From Devosia sp. (GTDB lineage Bacteria > Pseudomonadota > Alphaproteobacteria > Rhizobiales > Devosiaceae), in NCBI GenBank assembly GCA_030680995.1, contig JAUXUM010000154.1, forward strand, positions 1 to 45,105: a DNA stretch of 45,105 bases, given 5' to 3'. The stretch's first letter is position 1. Each line of letters starts with the position of its first letter. Positions 24,646-31,749 of the stretch are shown piece by piece. Below the pieces are notes generated by a model. It was not told the DNA's origin. It did no database searches and was given only the letters and a program-made list of their open reading frames with translations. Both the position numbers and the translations under genes were made by a program.

Positions 24646-25779
24646 ATGAAAATCCAATCCGTCGATTGCCTGGGCCTGTTCGGCAAGTCGCCCAAGGGCG
24701 GCTGGAGCAACGAGATCCAGCCCGACGATTCCATCCACGCGCTAGTGGTTGTCCGCACCGACGAGGGTCATGTCGGCATCGGCAGCGTGTTCACCGATGC
24801 GCGGCTGGTCGAGGCGGCGCTGGCGGTGCTCAGGCCGCTGCTGATCGGCGAGAGCATCGAGCCCATGCGCGTCTCCGAGAAACTGCACCAGAACACCTTC
24901 TGGATGGGACGCGGCGGCAGCCTCACGCACGCTATTTCCGGCATTGACTTCGCGCTGTGGGACATCTTCGGGCAGGTCTGCGGCCAACCGATCGGCCGGC
25001 TGCTGGGCGGCACCTATCGCACCAGGGTGAAGGCCTATGCCTCGATCCTGATGGAGATGCCGGACCTGATGCGCGAGCGAACGGCGTTCTATCGCAACGA
25101 AGGCTTCCGAGCGATCAAGATCGGCTGGGGCCCGTTCGGCCGGGTGTCGAATAAACTCGATGAGGAAATCATCCGCGCCGCCCGCGAGGGCTGCGGCGAC
25201 GAATGCCTGCTGATGGTCGATGCCGGCGCCTCGGACGCCTATTGGGCGCAGGGGTTGAACTGGGCGGTGAACACGGCCGAGATGCTCAAGGACGTCGATG
25301 TCCACTGGTTCGAGGAAGCGCTGGTGCCGGACGCGATCGACGACTTCAAGGCGCTACGCGAGCGGAGCCCGGTACCAATCGCCACCGGCGAATGCCTGAC
25401 CCGCCGGCAGAGCTACCTGCCCTGGTTCGAAAAGCGCGCGCTCGACATCGTCCAGCCCGACGTCACCAAGGTGGGTGGCATTTCCGAGCAGATCCAGATC
25501 GCCCGCATGGCGAACGCCTTCGGCATCCGCTACATCGGCCACGGCTGGAACACCGCCGTCGGTCTCGCCGCGGACCTGCAACTGGCTTCCGCCATTCCCA
25601 CCGCCGACCTGGTCGAATATATCGGCGGCTCGCCCTATATCGACGAGATCACGGTGGGCGGCTGGTCGCTCGATGCCGACGGCATGATTGCCATTCCGGA
25701 CAAGCCGGGCCTCGGCATCACCCTCGACCGCGACGCGCTGCGCGAAGTGACGCGCAATTCCGACGCCGTGCTCGGCTGA
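24646..25779 (+). CDS. Enolase-superfamily (mandelate racemase/MLE) enzyme
   Basis: A 377-residue barrel enzyme. Candidate catalytic residues are Lys158 (AIKIGWGPFG), metal ligands Asp192 (MVDAG), Glu223 or Glu224 (WFEEA) and Glu249 (TGEC), and the Asp272-His299 dyad (VQPDVTK and IGHGW). The KIGWGPFG strand is shared with the enzyme at 26804 and differs from the KIWPFD of the cassette A enzyme. Expected chemistry is dehydration or epimerisation of a sugar acid. ATG 24646 has AGGAA upstream; an in-frame start at 24628 would overlap the SDR stop. Its stop overlaps the next start (TGATG). Confidence 0.88.
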   Translation: MKIQSVDCLGLFGKSPKGGWSNEIQPDDSIHALVVVRTDEGHVGIGSVFTDARLVEAALAVLRPLLIGESIEPMRVSEKLHQNTFWMGRGGSLTHAISGIDFALWDIFGQVCGQPIGRLLGGTYRTRVKAYASILMEMPDLMRERTAFYRNEGFRAIKIGWGPFGRVSNKLDEEIIRAAREGCGDECLLMVDAGASDAYWAQGLNWAVNTAEMLKDVDVHWFEEALVPDAIDDFKALRERSPVPIATGECLTRRQSYLPWFEKRALDIVQPDVTKVGGISEQIQIARMANAFGIRYIGHGWNTAVGLAADLQLASAIPTADLVEYIGGSPYIDEITVGGWSLDADGMIAIPDKPGLGITLDRDALREVTRNSDAVLG

Positions 25780-26696
25780 TGTCGGGGGCCGCAGACATGC
25801 TGACGCTGCGCGCCGGCCGGCTCAGTCTCGAACTGAGCCCGGCGCTAGGCGGATCGGTGTCGAGCTTCCGGCTCGCCGCCCCGTCGGGTCCCTTCGACCT
25901 GATGCGGCCGATGACGGTGCCAGCCGGCGCAGCGCCACACGCGCTCCATTCGGGCATGTTCCCGATGCTGCCCTTCGCCAACTGCATCCGGGACAACGCC
26001 TTCACTTTCGACGATCGCCCCTTCGCGGTCGGCCCAAACATGGTGGGCGTCCGGCTCAACTATCATGGCTCCGGCTGGCAGCTGCCGTGGCAAGTCGCCA
26101 CCGCCGGGCCGGACCGGGCCGAACTCGTCCTCGATGACGTGGTGGTCGACGCCGCCTATCGCTACGCCGCGGCCCAGCGCTTCCGCCTCACCGCGGATGC
26201 GCTGCACGTCGAAACCGAGGTGACGAACCGCGCCGACATCCCGATGCCGTTCAGCTTCGGCCAGCACCCCTGGTTCCTCCAGCACGGTGGCGCCGAGGTC
26301 AGTTTCGCGGCGACGGGTCTCTGGTTCGAAGATAGCGCTGGCCATGCCGAGCGGTTGATCCCCATCACCGCCGATCGCGACTACAGTCACGGCCGCCGGC
26401 CGCCGCCCAGCTACCAGAACAATTGCTATGCCGGCTGGTCCGGCACCGCCGCGATCGCCTGGAAGCAGCGCGACATCGGGCTGACCATCGAGGCCGGTCC
26501 CGAGTTCGGGCACCTGATGTTCCACGTCCCGGCCCACAGTCCGCGTGTGTTCTGCCTCGAACCCCAGTCCAATGCCCCATGCGCCTTCGACGGGCTGGAG
26601 CAGGGTCTCGTCGCGCCGGGCGTCCACATCCTCCGTCCGGGCCAATCGGTGCGCGGCACGCTGCGCTTCGTGGTGTCAAGCGGGGTGCGTGATTGA
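25779..26696 (+). CDS. Aldose 1-epimerase-like protein
   Basis: A 305-residue mutarotase-fold protein with LNYHGSGWQLPWQV (His), FGQHPWFLQHGG (His) and CLEPQSNAPCAFDG (Glu). A longer N terminus begins MSGAADMLTLRAGRLSLEL. Last gene of the ten-gene cassette B operon. Its stop codon at 26694-26696 lies within the TTGACA of the next promoter, so one gene's end and the next unit's start share bases. Role: anomer interconversion for the imported sugar. Confidence 0.86.
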   Translation: MSGAADMLTLRAGRLSLELSPALGGSVSSFRLAAPSGPFDLMRPMTVPAGAAPHALHSGMFPMLPFANCIRDNAFTFDDRPFAVGPNMVGVRLNYHGSGWQLPWQVATAGPDRAELVLDDVVVDAAYRYAAAQRFRLTADALHVETEVTNRADIPMPFSFGQHPWFLQHGGAEVSFAATGLWFEDSAGHAERLIPITADRDYSHGRRPPPSYQNNCYAGWSGTAAIAWKQRDIGLTIEAGPEFGHLMFHVPAHSPRVFCLEPQSNAPCAFDGLEQGLVAPGVHILRPGQSVRGTLRFVVSSGVRD

Positions 26697-26721
26697 CACA
26701 TAGTATACCGTATGCGATTTG
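26693..26721 (+). promoter_or_regulatory. Second copy of the TTGACA plus GTATAC operator
   Basis: TTGACA at 26693-26698 is followed by AGTATACCGTATGC at 26702-26715, identical over 14 bases to 17072-17085 and at the same distance from the -35 box. The left half is less symmetric than in the first copy. A -10 at the expected place (26716-26721, GATTTG) is poor. It probably places the 26804 gene under the same regulator. Confidence 0.68.
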
Positions 26722-26803
26722 AGCTACCGACCTGACACGCAATGCGTTCCGGCGCCCCGAGGGCGCGACGCGACCTGCCCCGAAACCCAAGCAGAACTGA
26801 TCC

Positions 26804-27976
26804 ATGAAGATCGATAGCGTAGACTTCTTCTATCTCGCCATGCCCGAGATCACGACCGCCGCCGACGGCAGCCAGGACGCCTTGGTCGTGCGCGTCACGG
26901 CCGGCGGCCATACCGGCTGGGGCGAGTGCGAAGCCGCGCCACTACCGTCGATCGCGGCATTCGTCGCGCCGATGTCGCATGGCGCCTGCCGGCCGGTATC
27001 GGACTCGGTGCTGGGCCAGACACTCGATGGGCCGGACGACATTTGGCGCATGGCCGTTGCCGTCGCCTACAATAGCATGGACCTGCTGCAGGCTGCCCAT
27101 ACTTGGTCGGGCATCGAGATGGCGATGTGGGATCTGCTCGGCAAGGCCCGCGGCGTTCCTGCCTGGAAGCTGCTTGGGTACGAGCGCAGCTATCCCAAGG
27201 TTCCTTATGCCTCAGTGCTGTTCGGCGAGACCGCTGACGTCACGCTGGCGCGGGCCAAGGCCATTCGCGACGACGGTTTCCGGGCCGCGAAGTTCGGCTG
27301 GGCGCCGTTCGGCTCATCGCTGGAAGGCGATATCGCCCAGCTTGACGCAGTGCGCGAGGGGCTCGGTCCCGATGGCCTGCTGTTGATCGACGCCGGCCAG
27401 ATCTTCGGCGAAGACGTCGATGCGGCGGCGCTCCGCCTCGACGCAATGGAACGCAACCGCGTCACCTTCTTCGAAGAACCGTTCCACGGCTCGGCCTACC
27501 TCGCCTATGGCGGCCTCGGCCAGCGGGCGAAGACGGTGCGGACGGCAGGTGGCGAATCCGCGCATAATCGGCACATGGCCGAGCACTTGATCGACTTCGG
27601 TAAGGTCGGTTACATCCAGATCGATTGCGGCCGCATCGGCGGGCTGGGGCCGGCCAAGCAGGTGGCGGACTATGCCGTGAAGCGCGGCGTCACCTACATA
27701 AACCACACCTTTACGTCGAACCTTGCGCTCAGCGCCTCGCTCCAGCCTTTCGCCGGGCTTAGGGACCATGCGATCTGCGAATATCCGACCACCCTGCGGC
27801 AGCTGGCAGTCGATCTCACCACCAGCCACCTGGTGCGTGACGCCAACGGCGAGATCGGCGCGCCGGATGCACCGGGGCTGGGCATCGAGATCAACCCGGC
27901 GGCGCTCGAGCTCTACAAGGTCGACGTCGAAATCATCGTCAACGGCAAGTCGATCTTTCGAAGCAAGGCGATCTGA
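26804..27976 (+). CDS. Enolase-superfamily (mandelate racemase/MLE) enzyme, paralogue of the 24646 product
   Basis: A 390-residue barrel enzyme. Candidate residues: Lys163 (AAKFGWAPFG), metal ligands Asp196 (LIDAG), Glu224 or Glu225 (FFEEPF) and Glu251 (AGGES), and the Asp274-His301 dyad (IQIDCGRIGG and INHTF). It shares the KxGWxPFG strand with the 24646 enzyme, which suggests an old duplication and a related substrate. Transcribed from its own copy of the operator, 107 bases after the epimerase gene; 51 bases separate it from the decayed aspartoacylase-like gene. Confidence 0.88.
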   Translation: MKIDSVDFFYLAMPEITTAADGSQDALVVRVTAGGHTGWGECEAAPLPSIAAFVAPMSHGACRPVSDSVLGQTLDGPDDIWRMAVAVAYNSMDLLQAAHTWSGIEMAMWDLLGKARGVPAWKLLGYERSYPKVPYASVLFGETADVTLARAKAIRDDGFRAAKFGWAPFGSSLEGDIAQLDAVREGLGPDGLLLIDAGQIFGEDVDAAALRLDAMERNRVTFFEEPFHGSAYLAYGGLGQRAKTVRTAGGESAHNRHMAEHLIDFGKVGYIQIDCGRIGGLGPAKQVADYAVKRGVTYINHTFTSNLALSASLQPFAGLRDHAICEYPTTLRQLAVDLTTSHLVRDANGEIGAPDAPGLGIEINPAALELYKVDVEIIVNGKSIFRSKAI

Positions 27977-28027
27977 CGGCCGCGCGGGGCCACCGCTTTA
28001 TACAATTCTATCAGAGGGAGGCTGCCG

Positions 28028-28345
28028 ATGGGCGAGTTGCAGGTTGAACGCAGCCGGATCACCAGTCCGATCGACGTCGACAAGAACGGCCGGCAGGCGG
28101 GTTATCTGCGGGCGCCGTTGTCGCGGAACAACGCCGGATAGGGCGTCGTCGAAATTCCGATCATTTCGATCAAGAACGGTTCCGGCCCGATTGTCCTCCT
28201 CACCGGCGGCATTCGGGGCGCCCTATGATGCGATGTTCTGGGGCGTCGATGAAGGCGCAGCCTTCACGTCCCGCGTCGAGCGCCGCGGCATCGTCTCGCT
28301 CGGCACCGAGCTTGGCGGGGGGGGCCGCGTCAATATCGAAGGCGC
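28028..28345 (+). pseudogene. Decayed succinylglutamate desuccinylase/aspartoacylase-family gene
   Basis: A good ribosome site (GAGGGAGG) precedes ATG 28028. The first 37 codons give ITSPIDVDKNGRQAGYLRAP and then SRNNAG, followed by TAG (28139-28141) where the family has Trp. The frame resumes with GVVEIPIISIKNGSGPIVLL and TGG, the start of the zinc-binding domain, then about 150-250 residues are missing. In the next frame the C-terminal part appears: FGAPYDAMFWGVDEGAAFTS and IVSLGTELGGGGRVNIEG. So it has a nonsense mutation and an internal deletion and cannot be active. Intact relatives are zinc amide hydrolases, which would match an acylated ligand. Confidence 0.85.
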
Positions 28346-28399
28346 GCTCTTGATGCTGTGGACGGCTCCTCCACCGGCATCGCGATGTGCCACCTTGCA

Positions 28400-28510
28400 A
28401 TGTTTGAGGAGCAGCATGAGAGGAGCCGCCCAACGGAAAAAATTGGCACGATTGGCCTCGACATCGCGAAGTCGGCGTTCCAGGTCCACGACATCGACGA
28501 TTGCGCCTGA
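28400..28510 (+). mobile_element. IS110-family transposase N-terminal fragment
   Basis: A 36-codon frame, MFEEQHERSRPTEKIGTIGL followed by DIAKSAFQVHDIDDCA, ends in TGA. It matches the start of IS110-family DEDD transposases, with the first catalytic Asp in GLDIAKS. The rest of the transposase is not found downstream. It truncates the aspartoacylase-like gene end and marks the right side of the island. Confidence 0.82.
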
Positions 28511-28943
28511 CGTTGGCCGTGTGCTGCGATCCAGGCGTTATGGCGCTGCCACCAGCCTTCGACCCTGACGAGGGGCCACACGGGCCGAACGTGGCGCTTC
28601 GATTCCAGGAAGTTGACCTGCGCGCGGCGAGCAGCGCCCCGGCCCGGTCGGAGCGATATAGTAGCGGCGCGCATTGTTGCGCGCTGATCAACATACATGC
28701 TCTGTTCCGAACGGAAGTCCAGCGCCGGTGCGGCGAGGGCTGTCGGTTCGCATCCCGATGCTCTCCAACCTCCCCCTGCTGCTGCCGGACATGGCTGGCG
28801 CTGTTGTCGGCCGCATAGTCCCCATCGTGATGAACCGGAGCCTCCTGGGCGAGGAGGACATCACCCTGACCGACAAGCTCATGGTGGAACTCCTCCGGAT
28901 CTTCAACTGGGCGGCCGGGGGGCACAGATGACCGCCCTGTCCC
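28511..28943. other. Unassigned sequence between IS110 fragment and dnaA
   Basis: About 430 bases. A plus-strand frame (28674-28931) has a protein-like end, MAGAVVGRIVPIVMNRSLLG followed by EEDITLTDKLMVELLRIFNW, that I cannot assign and that lacks a ribosome site. The rest has broken frames. It is probably rearrangement debris. Confidence 0.45.
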
Positions 28944-30470
28944 CTACTCTTCGAGCATGCGTTTCAAGAGTTCGATCTCCTGGGCGAGATCGCCGTCGTC
29001 CTTCATCATCTGCTCGACCTTGCGCACCGAGTGCAGCACCGTGGTGTGATCGCGGCCGCCAAAGCGCCGGCCGATCTCGGGCAGCGAGCGCGAGGTCAGG
29101 GATTTTGCCAGATACATGGCGATCTGGCGCGGCCGCACCACGTCGCGCGAGCGCCGCGCCGACAACAGATCGTTGCGCGGCACCTTGTAGTGGCGCGAGA
29201 CGATACGCAGGATGTCCTCTATGCGGACGCGCCGGGCTTCGCGCGAGCGGACCAGATCGGCCAGTGTCCGCTCGGCCAGTGTCACGGTGATCGGCTCGTG
29301 CGTCAGCTGGTTGGCGGCGACCAGACGGTTGACCGCGCCGTCCAGATCGCGGCCGTGGCTCACCACCACGCGGGCGATGTAGTCGATCACCGCGGGCGGG
29401 AAGTGCACGCCGGCGAAACGGCTCGAGGCCTGTTCGGCGCGGCGGGTGACGATGGCCCGCCGCAGGTCGAGGTCGAAGCCGGCGATCGGAACCACCAGCC
29501 CGCCCGACAGCCGGGAGCGGACCCGCTCGTCGAGCATATCGAGGTCGCGCGGGGGCGCATCGCCGGCCACCACCACCTGCTTGGCGCCGGTCAGCAACGT
29601 TCCCAGCGTGTGGCCGAATTCGGTCGCGGACTTGCCCTGCAGGAACTGCATGTCGTCGATCAGCAGCAGGTCCACCCGGCGCAGCCACTCCTTGAAGGCG
29701 AGCGCCGACTGGCGCTGCACGGCGGTGATAAAATGGTACATAAAGTGGTCGGCCGTCAGATAGACGATGTGGCGCGAGGAATCCGCCGCGCCGGCGGCCC
29801 AGGCGATAGCGTTGAGCAGATGCGACTTGCCGAGCCCGACCGTGGAATGGATATAGATCGGATTGAAGCTCACGGTATTGTTGAGCGCCGCATGGGCGAC
29901 CTGGCGGGCGACGCCGAGCGCGATCTCGTTGGGCGCGCCGGCCACGAAGGTATCGAAGGTCATTTTCGGATCGATGGCGCTGCCCGACAGGGCGTCGGCG
30001 CGTTGCGGAGCGGCCGACTCGCGTGAAGGGCGAGTCGCCACCGGCGTCGCCTCGGCCTCGGGTTCGGCGGGCTGGTGGGCCAGCGGGGTCAGACGCGGAC
30101 GCGCCTGGCCGTTGATGCGTACGGTGAAATGCAGCCGCGTGACCGCCGCGAACTCGGCCTTGAAGGCCTCGAGGATCTTCTCGGCATAGTTGGATTGAAC
30201 CCAGGAACACAGGAACCGGGTGGGCACCGACAGGTGCGCGAGATCATCGACGATCTCCTCGAGCTCCAGACGCGCGAACCAGGAGTTGAAGACGTCCTCG
30301 CCGACCGCGGCCTTCAGCCTTGCCCGCACCCGGATGAAGAGTTCGTGCTCGCTGGTATTTCCTTCCTTGCCCATGATCACTACCACCGCATCGCCGTTCT
30401 CCTGTTGTTGTTTGTGAAGTCCCGCCATGCCACCCTGACCGGCACGCTCCGTCGCTGCGATGTTCGCCAT
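28944..30470 (-). CDS. dnaA: Chromosomal replication initiator DnaA
   Basis: A 508-residue initiator that binds DnaA boxes and opens the origin. Domain I is at about residues 40-120 (HELFIRVRARLKAAVGEDVF, then NSWFARLELEE), a Pro/Ala-rich linker follows to about 165, and the AAA+ domain begins at PKMTFDTFVAGAPNEIALGV. Walker A is STVGLGKS at 209-216; the first position is Ser rather than Gly, which I recall as common in this order. Domain IV ends with GGRDHTTVLHSVRKVEQMM, the DNA-recognition signature. ATG 30374 would give 476 residues starting just before domain I and is a credible alternative start. The stop is only about 13 bases from island debris, so the normal downstream flank is gone. 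Confidence 0.96.
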   Translation of the reverse strand: MANIAATERAGQGGMAGLHKQQQENGDAVVVIMGKEGNTSEHELFIRVRARLKAAVGEDVFNSWFARLELEEIVDDLAHLSVPTRFLCSWVQSNYAEKILEAFKAEFAAVTRLHFTVRINGQARPRLTPLAHQPAEPEAEATPVATRPSRESAAPQRADALSGSAIDPKMTFDTFVAGAPNEIALGVARQVAHAALNNTVSFNPIYIHSTVGLGKSHLLNAIAWAAGAADSSRHIVYLTADHFMYHFITAVQRQSALAFKEWLRRVDLLLIDDMQFLQGKSATEFGHTLGTLLTGAKQVVVAGDAPPRDLDMLDERVRSRLSGGLVVPIAGFDLDLRRAIVTRRAEQASSRFAGVHFPPAVIDYIARVVVSHGRDLDGAVNRLVAANQLTHEPITVTLAERTLADLVRSREARRVRIEDILRIVSRHYKVPRNDLLSARRSRDVVRPRQIAMYLAKSLTSRSLPEIGRRFGGRDHTTVLHSVRKVEQMMKDDGDLAQEIELLKRMLEE

Positions 30471-31186
30471 CTCTATTGAGCCCCAATTTCCGCCTGGAAC
30501 GCCTCTTTCTTGAGCACGTTGCCGTCAACTTAATGCCCGATGCTGCGAGCAAACCGCTCTCGTTCCGCAAATACACCGCGGACGAACGCTAGACTTTTGA
30601 TATTTGAACCGGACTGAAATTAGTCCCGGATGTATTTATCTCTTACGCCAACGCAAGACGATAACACTCTAACCGCAAATCAAATAAGGCGAACGAATAT
30701 GATCATGACTACAGGTTCAGCGACGCCGACCCTGCACATCCATTTTTGACTGCCATCCGATCGCCTGTTCGAGCAAGATCGCGTTTTTGTGTGCCGCGTT
30801 TCTTGTTCCAACGGGAGGCATCTTAGACAGGCGGAAATCGGCAATCAACCGGGGTTTTTCGCTGGAAGGGGCTTGACTCGCAAGTTCGCAAAAAGGTTTC
30901 AGAGCCTTCACAAAGATGCCGCAATCCAAGGCGCTGTGACTCCACGCTGAATCGTGGTTTCGCGCCCTTGCCCACCGGCCGCGCCGTACGGCACTTCTCC
31001 CTCGGTTACGAGGATTTCATTCCAGCACGACGCCGAAATTAGCCTTGTAATCTGCTGTCAACCCTTTGAAATTGCTTGCAAACTGTCACACGGATTGGTG
31101 GCGGCGGAATCGCTCGGACTGTCGCAATCCTGTCACACCGGGCGCGCTCACCGCGGCAGAAGGATGCACAGAATCACCAAAAGCAG
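30471..31186. other. Long non-coding gap between dnaA and rpsT, visibly AT-richer
   Basis: About 716 bases without a convincing gene; a 70-codon frame at 30717-30929 lacks coding character. The stretch 30500-31100 has many AT runs compared with its neighbours. There is a small hairpin GGACT...AGTCC near 30611-30626 and two copies of CTGTCACAC about 50 bases apart near 31085 and 31130. It must hold the dnaA promoter. I could not find consensus TTATCCACA boxes, so an origin is not claimed. Confidence 0.5.
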
Positions 31187-31209
31187 AGGGCCTCCGCAAC
31201 GGAGGCCCT
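31187..31209 (-). terminator. Intrinsic terminator of rpsT
   Basis: AGGGCCTCCG (31187-31196) and CGGAGGCCCT (31200-31209) form a perfect ten-pair stem with a three-base loop. On the minus strand it is followed by a short T-run (CTGCTTTT), as expected for termination of rpsT transcription. Confidence 0.88.
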
Positions 31210-31241
31210 TGAGCAGTGAGACGACGGTCTTGGGCGGGCGA

Positions 31242-31508
31242 CTACGCCTGCAGCGACTTGATCCGGCTGTTGAGACGCGAGACCTTGCGGGCTGCCAGAT
31301 TGGCGTGCACGATGCCCTTCTGGGCGGCGCGATGGATTTCCGGTTCAGCGGCCTTGAGGGCCTCGACGGCGATCTTGTGATCGCCGGCGATGATGGCTTC
31401 CTCGACCTTGCGGATGAAGGTGCGCATGCGCGAACGGCGCGACTTGTTGACTTCGGTGCGAGCCGCGATCTTGCGCGTTGCCTTTTTTGCCGAGGCGGTA
31501 TTGGCCAT
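31242..31508 (-). CDS. rpsT: 30S ribosomal protein S20
   Basis: An 88-residue, highly basic helical protein, [20 protein letters not shown] followed by [19 protein letters not shown], ending [15 protein letters not shown]. It binds 16S rRNA in the small subunit. AAGAGGA lies seven bases before ATG 31508, so this start is preferred to one seven codons upstream. It has its own promoter at 31610-31638 and terminator at 31187-31209, so it is transcribed alone between mutM and dnaA. Confidence 0.96.
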   Translation of the reverse strand: MANTASAKKATRKIAARTEVNKSRRSRMRTFIRKVEEAIIAGDHKIAVEALKAAEPEIHRAAQKGIVHANLAARKVSRLNSRIKSLQA

Positions 31509-31609
31509 GAAATCCTCTTGGCGCTTCAATCGATCAGGGGCGCATGACGCCTGTCGGGATCGGGCGATTAAATGAAATCGGCGGCAAACCGGGCCGCCAA
31601 GTTGGGCGC

Positions 31610-31638
31610 TGTATAGTGCGAAGGGGACCTGGCGTCAA
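31610..31638 (-). promoter_or_regulatory. Sigma-70 type promoter of rpsT
   Basis: On the minus strand TTGACG (31638-31633) and TATACA (31615-31610) are separated by exactly 17 bases. This is one of the best promoter matches in the window and suits a ribosomal protein gene. The leader is about 95 bases. Confidence 0.8.
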
Positions 31639-31693
31639 CTGGATTCGGGGCGGTGGGGAGGTGGTGAGCTGCCGTATCGCGCACCTGGCCAAA

Positions 31694-31732
31694 CCTCCGT
31701 CATCACCCGGCTTGGCCGGGCGACGACGGAGG
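31694..31732. repeat. 39-bp nested palindrome after mutM
   Basis: CCTCCGTC (31694-31701) pairs with GACGGAGG (31725-31732); inside, CCCGGC and GCCGGG pair around TTG. The core ATCACCCGGCTTGGCCGGGC has the style of dispersed palindromic repeats in Rhizobiales, and a looser relative lies at about 40133-40163. It could also stop mutM transcription. Confidence 0.7.
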
Positions 31733-31749
31733 AAGAGTGTGGAGGCCGT

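Noticed and set aside
7626-28345. Prophage or defence island
   Set aside because: No capsid, tail, lysis, restriction or toxin-antitoxin genes are visible; the content is transport and sugar metabolism.
28346-28943. Right-hand attachment repeat of tRNA-Ser closing the island
   Set aside because: I looked for the tRNA 3' end (GGTTCGAATCCCTC) near dnaA by eye and saw no copy, so an att-flanked island is not claimed.
30717-30929. 70-codon minus-strand open frame upstream of dnaA
   Set aside because: Mixed composition, no start signal and no family; it lies in an AT-rich control region.
30471-31186. Chromosome origin next to dnaA
   Set aside because: I could not find consensus TTATCCACA boxes, and in this order the origin is often away from dnaA; left as a possibility only.
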